Source: Phytophthora sp. 'mugwort'
Lineage: Eukaryota > Oomycota > Peronosporomycetes > Peronosporales > Peronosporaceae
NCBI GenBank assembly: GCA_033558025.1
Contig: JAUCEF010000004.1
Coordinates: 3,472,001 to 3,536,000 of the forward strand
Direction: 5' to 3'
Length of the DNA: 64,000 nucleotides
The notes beneath the pieces were generated by a model that searched no databases, had not been told where the DNA came from, and saw only the letters and a program-made list of their open reading frames with translations. Both the position numbers and the translations under genes were made by a program. Shown in pieces: positions 23,157 to 32,539 of this stretch; the stretch's first letter is position 1, and every line of letters begins with the position of its first letter.

Positions 23157-23914
23157 CTACCAGGGCAGCTCGGGGCCATGGAAGTCGTAGAACTTGGATG
23201 TATCCTCGAGGGTGACACCCGACAGGACCTTGGCCATGCTGGCGACGGAGGTTTCGGGCTCAACGACGCCGTTGCCATGGGTCATGTCGGTCTTGACGTA
23301 GCTTGGATGCAGCACGATGGCGGCGATCTTGTCCTCTTGAGGTCCATGGCTAGATTGGCGTTAATCATGTTGAGTGCCGTCTTGGACGAGCGGTAGCCAT
23401 ATATCCCGCCATTCGGCATTATCACGTCGTCATAGTAGGTCTTCTTATGCGGGCCAAAAGCCCCATCCAGGTTCACCTCGATGCTCCCGAGGATACTCGA
23501 GACGGATGCCATGATGGCGAGTCCGTGGGCGTCCGCGGCCAGCTTGAGGTTGTTGTGCAGCGCACGCGTCGTGAGGAACGGGCCTACCGAGTTAACCTCA
23601 AAGTGGCGCATGAAGGTCTCCTTGGTGACCGTAGTGTACGAGACCATGTCCATGATACCGGCGTTGTTAATGAGCAGGTCGATAGGGACGCCGTCCAGTT
23701 CCTTGGCCATCTGGGTGATCGAAGCTTCATCGCTTGTATCCAGCTGTACCAACTTGAAAAGCGACAATGCCTTGAGGTCGATGGCCTTGTCGACGTTGCG
23801 CGCCGTACCGATGACTTTCCAGCCAGCATTGGTGTAGTGCTTGGCGAAAGTGAGACCGAGACCGCGGGTGGCGCCCGTGATGAGAACAGTCTTGTTGGAT
23901 ATTGCTGACGACAT
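23157..23914 (-). pseudogene. SDR family oxidoreductase, C-terminal frameshift (left copy)
   Basis: The frame starts MSSAISNKTVLITGATRGLG with the Rossmann motif TGxxxGxG (residues 13-20). It keeps LINNAG and the catalytic Y-x3-K (YGYRSSK), as in classical NAD(P)-dependent short-chain dehydrogenases. The span from ATG to the family-typical terminal LPW codons is 758 bp, not a multiple of three: near 23,335-23,338 one base is missing, and the reading frame then ends after 17 unrelated residues (stop at 23,282). An upstream in-frame ATG at 23,968 exists, but the start at 23,914 aligns with the paralogues. No intron is present, whereas the other SDR genes here have one. The catalytic core is intact, so partial activity cannot be excluded. 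Confidence 0.85.
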
Positions 23915-23939
23915 TGGCTGCTGGTGCTTGGTTGGCGGA

Positions 23940-23954
23940 GTTTTGAGGAATGAG
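23940..23954 (-). promoter_or_regulatory. Initiator-like core promoter of the left SDR copy
   Basis: Minus strand CTCATTCCTCAAAAC lies about 26-40 bp upstream of the SDR ATG. It fits the oomycete initiator YCAYTYY followed by an A-rich block, and closely resembles sequences at similar positions before the other SDR genes in this window. Confidence 0.5.
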
Positions 23955-24098
23955 CAGTAGCAAGGCAATGGTAGTGGCTTGCATTACGTACGCTACTTGG
24001 CACGAAAGACCCATTATGTTCTACATATGGTGCGACGCGCTGGGGCAACGATTTTGTTTATCGGACAAGGTTTTGTGTGTCCAATGGTTATCCGGGCG

Positions 24099-24211
24099 CA
24101 ACCAAATTTTTGTTTGACGAATTGATTACGCACGGATTTTGGCGGTTTGACCCTTTGGTTAATTTGAGAGCAACCAATTTGTCTGTCTGACGAAATGGTT
24201 ACGCACAGATT
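24099..24211. repeat. Two-copy direct repeat (left arm)
   Basis: Two related blocks of about 40 bp, CAACCAAATTTTTG...ACGCACGGATT at 24,099-24,138 and CAACCAATTTGTC...ACGCACAGATT at 24,171-24,211, are spaced 72 bp apart. The same pair is mirrored in the right arm at about 30,264-30,376. They lie upstream of the SDR gene and could be promoter-region repeats or the edge of a small transposon. Confidence 0.6.
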
Positions 24212-24403
24212 CGTATAACCGTAGAATGACAAGTGCCCGCGCACTTTTTACTCGCCATGTTGAGCCCTCCAGAGTGTCACGAGCTTTGCCCTTTCGATTC
24301 CAAAAACATGGCTCGTCCACGTCACCAACGCGTGCCATAAGAAAAAAGATGGCCACCTCTTTTAGCAGATCAGATAACAGGTAATGTATGAAATGCTAGT
24401 CAG

Positions 24404-24519
24404 TGACTTGATTTTCTATATGACAGACTGCTTGTGACCAGTAGTCACAAGTCTATCATATACATGTAGGACTGGCGACTAGTAGTCACAAGCAGTCTAT
24501 CATATAGAAAATCAAGTCA
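24404..24519. repeat. Fold-back hairpin element (left arm)
   Basis: A 116-bp segment begins TGACTTGATTTTCTATATGA and ends with its reverse complement, giving outer arms of about 35 bp with a single mismatch. The interior contains further complementary GTCACAAG/CTTGTGAC blocks. No coding capacity. It resembles a small MITE-like fold-back element or a transcribed hairpin, and is present identically in the right arm. Confidence 0.7.
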
Positions 24520-24686
24520 GTAATAACAGGGTTACACTGTAAGCACTTTTTCGACATCATGGATACAAAGCAGAGCCAGCAGATGACGATTGGTACATTT
24601 ATAACTATATAGGATAAACTATAGTGCCCATGCAGTTTATATCATATAAAAGTTTAAGACCAGAAATGTATACATTCAGTCTTAAG

Positions 24687-25022
24687 TTACCCTCGTTGTG
24701 TAAATAAGTCCCCATAAGTCATGACACTGTGCTTAATGTGTTCGTGTGTGCGATTCCCTACTGAAGATGGAGTTAGCTCCCCCATCTCTTGGATGTACTT
24801 CAAAAGTTCGCGCCTCCCCTGTTGCAGGAGTTGAAGATGATTGTAGGCGATACTCATAGCTCGCTGGAAGAATGATGCGGCTCGTAGTTCTCCACAAGAC
24901 CTCGTTCGGTTGCGATGCAGGCCAACACGCATAGATAGACGATTCAAAGCGCCTTCTGGAGAAGTACAGTCATCACCAACCCCGTACCTCATCCGCCGTA
25001 TGACTAGGGGGATCAATCCCAA
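24687..25022 (-). CDS. Uncharacterised 111-codon frame (left arm)
   Basis: The predicted product (start MGLIPLVIRRMRYGVGDDCT) is helical, with a basic N-terminus and a Leu/Gln-rich segment (NHLQLLQQGRRELLKYIQEM). Its C-terminal part (THEHIKHSVMTYGDL) is related to a decayed stretch at about 26,382-26,450, where the minus strand reads NPISIPTNEHIKVIASSY. This suggests a repeated gene, perhaps a retroelement gag fragment. No known domain recognised. The mirror copy is at 29,453-29,788. Confidence 0.3.
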   Translation of the reverse strand: MGLIPLVIRRMRYGVGDDCTSPEGALNRLSMRVGLHRNRTRSCGELRAASFFQRAMSIAYNHLQLLQQGRRELLKYIQEMGELTPSSVGNRTHEHIKHSVMTYGDLFTQRG

Positions 25023-25689
25023 ATGGTTTCTCCTTCTGGCTCTTCGGGCGTTTACTGCCGATGGGCCTGAGCAGCAAGTACCGCAAAGAAAGACGTCGAT
25101 TATGTAGCCAAACGACCATCATTAAACACTCCGTGAGTCCGCAAAGACTCAGCGAGCTTATTTGGAGAAACAGACAATGGAGGTCCAAGATCTGCCCTTA
25201 CATCGGCTGGCTGGGGTCTCTAGTACCATATTTTCCGCAAGGTTAACCACAATTCCAGCAACACGAGCTATGGCAAGGCATATCCTCTCACGCAAATATA
25301 CCTCGCAAGTCCTAGCTTGATACGAGGATAGGCCGACGAGAACTTAGAATCCGAGTCCAGCCCTGGAAGAGCTGAAGGCTAGTGTGAACTATGGTCGAGC
25401 CCACTCGATAACCTGCTCGGAGGACCGAACAGTGGGTAATGGCTCAAGCGCAGGTGTCGGCCGTGGGATCACGAATCTTTAAAAACGGAACTCAATCCAG
25501 ATGCAAACAGTGGCATTATGGAGAAGCGTCAGCCAAGAATATCAGACCCCTAGGAAATGGCCAAAAGCGGTTCCAGCTGTGAAGAAAGGGGACGATCGAG
25601 CCAGATCAAAATACGAGGTAAAAGCAAGACGACATTCGACCCAATCCGGGGTCATAAGGGGATGCTCTGACGAAGGGAAAGAATACTAA

Positions 25690-26345
25690 GATCGAGCAGC
25701 CATCGAGTACGGATCTGTTATACTGTAGTCACCCGACAGATCGGAGATCGGATAGATACCCGAGTCCTGACCTGGGGAGGGAATGAAGACAGGAGATCAA
25801 GACTGGCCGGCGATGAGAAGATCGGAGTCGACCTGGCTTAAACTGGCTCCGGTTGGACCCGATCAGCCCTCGATCGGGATGATCTCAGATCGACCCTGTC
25901 AGGCGGTTCAGGATCGGCGCAAGGGTCCGAGATGGGGACCTGTGGATGACCGCCAGAGCACGATCAGCTCAGACCGGTCCGATCTGGCGTTCGAGATTTG
26001 AAACATCGGGTCGATCCGGCGTCCGCATATCGGGCTACACCCCGTCGTCCGAGATCGGATCGATCCGGCATTCGAATCGGGCAGATCGGGTCGATCGATA
26101 TTCGCCGATCGGTATACGAGTTCCGACATCCTCGATCTGGCAGATCGGTATACGCATTCTGCCATACGCGATCTGGCAGATCAGGCCGATCAGTGTTTGC
26201 AGATCGACATACAGGTTCCGACATCCGCGATCTGGCAGAGCGGTATACGCATTCTGCCATACGCGATCTGGCAGATCAGGCCGATCAGTGTTTGCAGATC
26301 GACATACAGGTTCCGACATCCGCGATCTGGCAGATCGGGATTCGA
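25690..26345. repeat. GATC-rich low-complexity tract (left arm)
   Basis: The sequence is built from variations of GATCGG, GATCTGGCAGATC and CATACGCGATCTGG, so every frame translates into short Arg/Ser/Gly repeats such as RSGRSVYAF. It behaves as a degenerate satellite rather than coding sequence. Open frames here arise because the repeat unit lacks stop codons. Within it, a 95-bp unit is present twice in tandem. Confidence 0.7.
26147..26336. repeat. Tandem duplication of a 95-bp unit, left arm only
   Basis: The block starting GGTATACGCATTCTGCCATA at 26,147 recurs at 26,242, with the spacing of 95 bp maintained to about 26,336. The right arm of the inverted repeat (28,230-28,330) has one copy only. 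This is the sole length difference between the arms and dates from after the arms last matched. Confidence 0.85.
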
Positions 26346-26381
26346 TCAGCAATCCTCCTCGGGGATGGGCAGGTATGAAGA

Positions 26382-28188
26382 CGCTATGACCTTAATGTGC
26401 TCGTTTGTGGGTATGGAGATGGGGTTAGCCCCCGCATTTACTCGTAAAGCTCACGCTTTCATTTTTGCGAGGACTCCGGGCGCAGCGCCGACGGCCGGCG
26501 GTGTCTGATTCTCGGAATGGTTAGCGGCTCAGCAACATGTGTCGACATTAAGCGACGATTCTTCCAAGCGTCTCTCGCGAATCAAGTCGTCTAAGAGGAT
26601 GAGGATGCGTGGATCCACGCCGGGTGGTGCTGAGTTATCGCCACCTGTTCAGGTACGCTCGTGGTTTGGAGGAACTATGCCAGATCCTGTGTTGATTCCC
26701 TGTTATATGATCCTCGCGCGATGTCATCAACGTGGAAGAAGCCTACGCCTCCATTGGCTTTGGCTGTTTTGCCGATTCGTTCTGATAGATTTCTTTTGCA
26801 GCTTCACAGTATAATGACTCCGGATCAACGATTATGGTGCTATCGGATTCAGAGGAATAGCCCAAGTTCCGGTACTCACGTCTTCGGCTCGGCTGGCTTC
26901 GACTTTGAACTTGTCTGGAAGGAATCCCGCTATTCCAGCCCATTCGTGTTTACCTTACAGTAGCAAGACTGCACCATCGTCATTCCATCCATCTCTTCTG
27001 ATTGAGCAGGACAATGGCGATGATGACAACGTGTTTTTTTTTTGGGGGGGGTTGAATATTACGCTGCACCTGTTGGCCTTATGCACCGCTGTTACTGTCA
27101 GACGACGACGACGACGAGGTTTCGTATATAGAACTGCCACCATCTCGTAACACTAGCGGGTCTCGTAATGGCTCACATACGAAGTAATTGATTCCTGACG
27201 AAAAGCTTAGATGATGATTCAACGAAAGAGGGTACATATTTTTCTCAAGTTGCTTTCCGGGCTGTTAGTTCTTCTGATACTTCTTCTTTCACCATCTTCT
27301 TTGGATCCAGCTTTTGTGCGGCGACGGAGGATCAGTGCCGATGTCTACAGGTCACACGCCGGGATAGAACCTCCAATAAACCCGCCTAAGAAAAAGTCGT
27401 CATTTTTCACTTAGTGGGTTTCTTTGAGCTTTATTAGCCGTTGGTCTCCGTGCTCAAGGGTTATCGATACGCCATGGTGTAGCGGGATCGGTGGAAATAT
27501 GATTAAGGCCCGATCCGCTTACCAACTGCGCCCAGACACCGACTAACGGAGGGGTTTCCTCCGTTAATCGTGATCAGCTGAATTTGGTATCACCTTGTGT
27601 ACCCATCGGTGGGCTGGATCGGCTCTCTTGGGACTCCGAAGGATGCAGCGATATAACGTCTTGAACGTCTTGGTTGGACGCGGGGATGCCGTAGAGCAGC
27701 GCGGACGTCTTCGCTCTGCTGATTGTATTGGTTCCGATCTGAGGTAGTCGACCTTCGATCGGGGGCCTGGACTTGATCCGAGGCCGAGGTTGCCGTGTGG
27801 CGTTGTCTCTTTCCTTGTATTGCTTGCCGCTTCCTTTAGCGGGTTCTTACGAGTTGAGAGTCGAGACGAGCGTCAGCCAAGCACTGAACGCCGATCCAGG
27901 TATGCGCTTGAGCAGAAGTTCGCTAGCATGGGGGGGGGGAGATCTGCCAATATACGATCCGACCTTCCACCATGACACTAGATCGGCTGGCTTGGACTAG
28001 CTGACACCTTAATGGGTCAATGTAGATCCTTTCCTGCGATACTTGAAAACAGCCTAAGTCGCCCAACGCAAATTCGAGTCTGATTGTTGTTTATCCTTTT
28101 CTCGTCCTATTCTTCCCATCCTGAACCCTATCTCGTACCACCTGAATCTCCTGAACCTCGCCCTTCTTTAACCACTTAACACGTACTC
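26382..28188. other. Spacer of the giant inverted repeat
   Basis: 1,807 bp of unique sequence. The first 70 bp resemble, at reduced identity, a block inside the left arm (about 24,716-24,790), both coding-like on the minus strand. A plus-strand frame at 26,539-26,814 begins MSTLSDDSSKRLSRIKSSKR, with a gag-like basic/serine-rich look but no diagnostic motif. Homopolymers of T and G (27,032-27,050), a GAC triplet run (27,102-27,118) and a G run (27,931-27,939) occur. No host gene recognised. Confidence 0.4.
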
Positions 28189-29452
28189 TCTTCATACCTG
28201 CCCATCCCCGAGGAGGATTGCTGATCGAATCCCGATCTGCCAGATCGCGGATGTCGGAACCTGTATGTCGATCTGCAAACACTGATCGGCCTGATCTGCC
28301 AGATCGCGTATGGCAGAATGCGTATACCGATCTGCCAGATCGAGGATGTCGGAACTCGTATACCGATCGGCGAATACCGATCGACCCGATCTGCCCGATT
28401 CGGATGCCGGATCGATCCGATCTCGGACGACGGGGTGTAGCCCGATATGCGGACGCCGGATCGACCCGATGTTTCAAATCTCGAACGCCAGATCGGACCG
28501 GTCTGAGCTGATCGTGCTCTGGCGGTCATCCACAGGTCCCCATCTCGGACCCTTGCGCCGATCCTGAACCGCCTGACAGGGTCGATCTGAGATCATCCCG
28601 ATCGAGGGCTGATCGGGTCCAACCGGAGCCAGTTTAAGCCAGGTCGACTCCGATCTTCTCATCGCCGGCCAGTCTTGATCTCCTGTCTTCATTCCCTCCC
28701 CAGGTCAGGACTCGGGTATCTATCCGATCTCCGATCTGTCGGGTGACTACAGTATAACAGATCCGTACTCGATGGCTGCTCGATCTTAGTATTCTTTCCC
28801 TTCGTCAGAGCATCCCCTTATGACCCCGGATTGGGTCGAATGTCGTCTTGCTTTTACCTCGTATTTTGATCTGGCTCGATCGTCCCCTTTCTTCACAGCT
28901 GGAACCGCTTTTGGCCATTTCCTAGGGGTCTGATATTCTTGGCTGACGCTTCTCCATAATGCCACTGTTTGCATCTGGATTGAGTTCCGTTTTTAAAGAT
29001 TCGTGATCCCACGGCCGACACCTGCGCTTGAGCCATTACCCACTGTTCGGTCCTCCGAGCAGGTTATCGAGTGGGCTCGACCATAGTTCACACTAGCCTT
29101 CAGCTCTTCCAGGGCTGGACTCGGATTCTAAGTTCTCGTCGGCCTATCCTCGTATCAAGCTAGGACTTGCGAGGTATATTTGCGTGAGAGGATATGCCTT
29201 GCCATAGCTCGTGTTGCTGGAATTGTGGTTAACCTTGCGGAAAATATGGTACTAGAGACCCCAGCCAGCCGATGTAAGGGCAGATCTTGGACCTCCATTG
29301 TCTGTTTCTCCAAATAAGCTCGCTGAGTCTTTGCGGACTCACGGAGTGTTTAATGATGGTCGTTTGGCTACATAATCGACGTCTTTCTTTGCGGTACTTG
29401 CTGCTCAGGCCCATCGGCAGTAAACGCCCGAAGAGCCAGAAGGAGAAACCAT

Positions 29453-29788
29453 TTGGGATTGATCCCCCTAGTCATACGGCGGATGAGGTACGGGGTTGGT
29501 GATGACTGTACTTCTCCAGAAGGCGCTTTGAATCGTCTATCTATGCGTGTTGGCCTGCATCGCAACCGAACGAGGTCTTGTGGAGAACTACGAGCCGCAT
29601 CATTCTTCCAGCGAGCTATGAGTATCGCCTACAATCATCTTCAACTCCTGCAACAGGGGAGGCGCGAACTTTTGAAGTACATCCAAGAGATGGGGGAGCT
29701 AACTCCATCTTCAGTAGGGAATCGCACACACGAACACATTAAGCACAGTGTCATGACTTATGGGGACTTATTTACACAACGAGGGTAA
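29453..29788 (+). CDS. Uncharacterised 111-codon frame (right arm)
   Basis: Exact mirror copy of the frame at 24,687-25,022, with an identical translation. See that entry for composition. Its conservation reflects the identity of the arms and is not independent evidence of function. Confidence 0.3.
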   Translation: MGLIPLVIRRMRYGVGDDCTSPEGALNRLSMRVGLHRNRTRSCGELRAASFFQRAMSIAYNHLQLLQQGRRELLKYIQEMGELTPSSVGNRTHEHIKHSVMTYGDLFTQRG

Positions 29789-29955
29789 CTTAAGACTGAA
29801 TGTATACATTTCTGGTCTTAAACTTTTATATGATATAAACTGCATGGGCACTATAGTTTATCCTATATAGTTATAAATGTACCAATCGTCATCTGCTGGC
29901 TCTGCTTTGTATCCATGATGTCGAAAAAGTGCTTACAGTGTAACCCTGTTATTAC

Positions 29956-30071
29956 TGACTTGATTTTCTATATGATAGACTGCTTGTGACTACTAGTCGC
30001 CAGTCCTACATGTATATGATAGACTTGTGACTACTGGTCACAAGCAGTCTGTCATATAGAAAATCAAGTCA
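29956..30071. repeat. Fold-back hairpin element (right arm)
   Basis: Mirror copy of the 116-bp fold-back at 24,404-24,519, with no difference seen. Together the four outer hairpin arms make this one of the most self-complementary spots of the window. Confidence 0.7.
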
Positions 30072-30520
30072 CTGACTAGCATTTCATACATTACCTGTTA
30101 TCTGATCTGCTAAAAGAGGTGGCCATCTTTTTTCTTATGGCACGCGTTGGTGACGTGGACGAGCCATGTTTTTGGAATCGAAAGGGCAAAGCTCGTGACA
30201 CTCTGGAGGGCTCAACATGGCGAGTAAAAAGTGCGCGGGCACTTGTCATTCTACGGTTATACGAATCTGTGCGTAACCATTTCGTCAGACAGACAAATTG
30301 GTTGCTCTCAAATTAACCAAAGGGTCAAACCGCCAAAATCCGTGCGTAATCAATTCGTCAAACAAAAATTTGGTTGCGCCCGGATAACCATTGGACACAC
30401 AAAACCTTGTCCGATAAACAAAATCGTTGCCCCAGCGCGTCGCACCATATGTAGAACATAATGGGTCTTTCGTGCCAAGTAGCGTACGTAATGCAAGCCA
30501 CTACCATTGCCTTGCTACTG

Positions 30521-30535
30521 CTCATTCCTCAAAAC
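30521..30535 (+). promoter_or_regulatory. Initiator-like core promoter of the right SDR copy
   Basis: CTCATTCCTCAAAAC, 26-40 bp before the ATG at 30,561, preceded by G to give the GCTCATTCC form of the oomycete initiator. It matches the motif ahead of the other SDR genes. Confidence 0.5.
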
Positions 30536-30560
30536 TCCGCCAACCAAGCACCAGCAGCCA

Positions 30561-31318
30561 ATGTCGTCAGCAATATCCAACAAGACTGTTCTCATCACGG
30601 GCGCCACCCGCGGTCTCGGTCTCACTTTCGCCAAGCACTACACCAATGCTGGCTGGAAAGTCATCGGTACGGCGCGCAACGTCGACAAGGCCATCGACCT
30701 CAAGGCATTGTCGCTTTTCAAGTTGGTACAGCTGGATACAAGCGATGAAGCTTCGATCACCCAGATGGCCAAGGAACTGGACGGCGTCCCTATCGACCTG
30801 CTCATTAACAACGCCGGTATCATGGACATGGTCTCGTACACTACGGTCACCAAGGAGACCTTCATGCGCCACTTTGAGGTTAACTCGGTAGGCCCGTTCC
30901 TCACGACGCGTGCGCTGCACAACAACCTCAAGCTGGCCGCGGACGCCCACGGACTCGCCATCATGGCATCCGTCTCGAGTATCCTCGGGAGCATCGAGGT
31001 GAACCTGGATGGGGCTTTTGGCCCGCATAAGAAGACCTACTATGACGACGTGATAATGCCGAATGGCGGGATATATGGCTACCGCTCGTCCAAGACGGCA
31101 CTCAACATGATTAACGCCAATCTAGCCATGGACCTCAAGAGGACAAGATCGCCGCCATCGTGCTGCATCCAAGCTACGTCAAGACCGACATGACCCATGG
31201 CAACGGCGTCGTTGAGCCCGAAACCTCCGTCGCCAGCATGGCCAAGGTCCTGTCGGGTGTCACCCTCGAGGATACATCCAAGTTCTACGACTTCCATGGC
31301 CCCGAGCTGCCCTGGTAG
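30561..31318 (+). pseudogene. SDR family oxidoreductase, C-terminal frameshift (right copy)
   Basis: Mirror copy of the SDR at 23,157-23,914, with the same translation and the same one-base frameshift, here at about 31,137-31,140 after AMDLK. The open frame stops at 31,193, while the family-like tail (FYDFHGPELPW, then stop at 31,318) continues in the next frame. All visible SDR motifs (TGATRGLG, LINNAG, YGYRSSK) precede the break. The missing tail normally shapes the substrate pocket in this family. Whether a truncated protein is made is unknown. Confidence 0.85.
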
Positions 31319-31439
31319 AGCTTTAGAGCGACCAAATACCGATAGTTAGTTTAAACCATAGGTATTTTGGTTAAATCCGCGCTCAAATAATCGCTTTTTT
31401 TTCTTCCGTCTTGAAAGAACGTTTACAATTCTCATATCA

Positions 31440-31597
31440 TCCATCAAGACGCCATCACCAACAGGCCGGCGTGAGCGTGGTGCACCCGGAGCTGGTCAAT
31501 ATCGTCGTTTTCTGGAAGGAGTCCCTGTTCCGCCAGCCCATCGCCACCGCGGCGGCCAGCAGCAGCCTGATTTCAGCTGAAGAACCTGCGGCGGCAC
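31440..31597 (+). pseudogene. TPR/MYND gene copy, fragment 1 (N-terminal)
   Basis: The nucleotide sequence aligns with the start of the TPR/MYND gene. VVHPELVNIVVFWKESLF corresponds to parent residues 28-45 (MVHPELVKFVAFQKERVA), followed by PIATAAASSS... and CTGCGGCGGCACTG, where homology ends. Small deletions remove the first codons. It lies in mirror orientation to the parent, immediately outside the right arm of the inverted repeat. The 164-codon open frame that begins here runs into hAT sequence and is accidental. Confidence 0.85.
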
Positions 31598-31599
31598 TG

Positions 31600-32102
31600 A
31601 ATAGCAGGGCCCCCGAAAATCCATTGATGCAGTATTGTAATAGTTGTGACGGAATAATATTATTTTGCTCTAGCTATGTTCAATCTCCAATAGATCAACC
31701 AATTATTTATTTGTGCGCGGAGCGCTTCCAAGACTCTCCACTAAGCCATGCGCAAAAGCAGAAGTGCAAGCATTTTTCGTTTATCGCCGCGGCAATGGTG
31801 TACGAGTTGCTGTCGACAATTCCGCCAACGTCGAAAGTCGTCGAGCAATTTTTCAACGTTGCTCGAACGACGTTCGGCCGGCAGCGTCATTCCCTCCAGC
31901 CGTGAAATGCTGCTGTCTTACTCCAGAACATAAAATACTGGGATTTGCGCGCCTTGGATAAGCGGTAGGTAGCTTCAATACAACTGAAAAACGAAACCAA
32001 TAATCTATTTGTTAAAACTCCGCATTGAAATAATCTATTCATTCTCTGTTAGTCCCTGCATCATTATTCTATTCCAGGCAATAGATAACAATGACATAAT
32101 AT
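31600..32102 (+). mobile_element. hAT transposase C-terminal fragment inserted in the TPR/MYND copy
   Basis: The segment near 31,795-31,905 reads MVYELLSTIPPTSKVVEQFF, which matches the hAT C-terminal dimerisation region (PPTS-x-VER-x-FS). Codons resembling YWDLRALDKR follow in another frame near 31,940-31,965. Only this terminal part is present, with no N-terminal half or BED finger. It separates fragments 1 and 2 of the TPR/MYND copy and replaces about 40 bp of it. Confidence 0.7.
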
Positions 32103-32212
32103 GCGGCCCTGGTCGTGCAGCGTGAGCTCCTGTTTTAGAACGAGTTGTCACACCAGAGCCACATGCCTTTGGCCTAGGACAAGGCGGCTGTCGCCAGGTG
32201 TGTCGAAAACGC
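32103..32212 (+). pseudogene. TPR/MYND gene copy, fragment 2
   Basis: About 110 bp align with parent residues 100-136. The block CACCAGAGCCACATGCCTTT is shared exactly and encodes the HQSHMPLA segment of the parent. An in-frame TAG follows. Position and orientation continue fragment 1. Confidence 0.8.
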
Positions 32213-32539
32213 ATTTTTAATATTTTCTCTTGGGACATTATTGGCCTGGAATTAAAAACAATTAGTATTATCTGTGTTACATGACGCGCCATGTTAAATA
32301 TCACGACAATATTTTAGCCAATCAGGGATATACCTATTTGTACAGCATTGAAACATGTCAAATATCAATAAATGAATGACTATCTTAACGCCGGTCGCTT
32401 GACGCTGGTAGCTCGGACTGTTCGTTGCATTCCATCATTGCGCAACATGCACGGCCGAACGCGCATTAAAGGCAGCGGGCATCAACCTAGACAGTTCAAG
32501 CGCGACTCGACTACGAACAACGTAAAGCTATAGGCGGCA
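32213..32539. other. AT-rich insertion edge, no gene
   Basis: AT-rich sequence starting the ~6.4 kb block inserted between fragments 2 and 3 of the TPR/MYND copy. No motif recognised. Confidence 0.4.

Larger units (their letters stand above)
23080..26381 (+). repeat. Left arm of a giant inverted repeat
   Basis: This 3,302-bp segment is the reverse complement of 28,189-31,395. Paired positions sum to 54,475 throughout (23,080 pairs with 31,395), until a 95-bp tandem duplication in this arm shifts the register by 95. Apart from that duplication I found only two substitutions, at 26,072/28,403 and 26,098/28,377. The arm holds a frameshifted SDR gene, a 72-bp-spaced direct repeat, a fold-back hairpin, an unknown 111-codon frame and a GATC-rich tract. 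Homology stops sharply at both ends. Confidence 0.95.
28189..31395 (-). repeat. Right arm of a giant inverted repeat
   Basis: 3,207 bp, the reverse complement of 23,080-26,381 less one 95-bp unit. It carries mirror copies of the GATC-rich tract (about 28,205-28,785), the unknown 111-codon frame, the fold-back hairpin, the direct repeat and the frameshifted SDR gene. The outer border at 31,395 is followed after only 45 bp by sequence related to the start of the TPR/MYND gene. Confidence 0.95.

Noticed and set aside
25946..26389. 147-codon and other frames in the GATC-rich tract
   Set aside because: Every frame is open because the short repeat lacks stop codons; translations are RSGRS-type low complexity.
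27475..27545. tRNA-like stretch on the minus strand with an A-box-like GGGCGCAGTTGGTAAGCG
   Set aside because: No B box follows, only five acceptor pairs form and the length is too short. At most a tRNA-derived scrap.
30567..31028. 153-codon minus-strand frame and its mirror at 23,447-23,908
   Set aside because: Antisense shadow of the SDR coding sequence in each arm of the inverted repeat.
31411..31905. 164-codon continuous frame
   Set aside because: A chance fusion: its first part is the TPR/MYND copy and its last part the hAT dimerisation region, with unrelated AT-rich sequence between.
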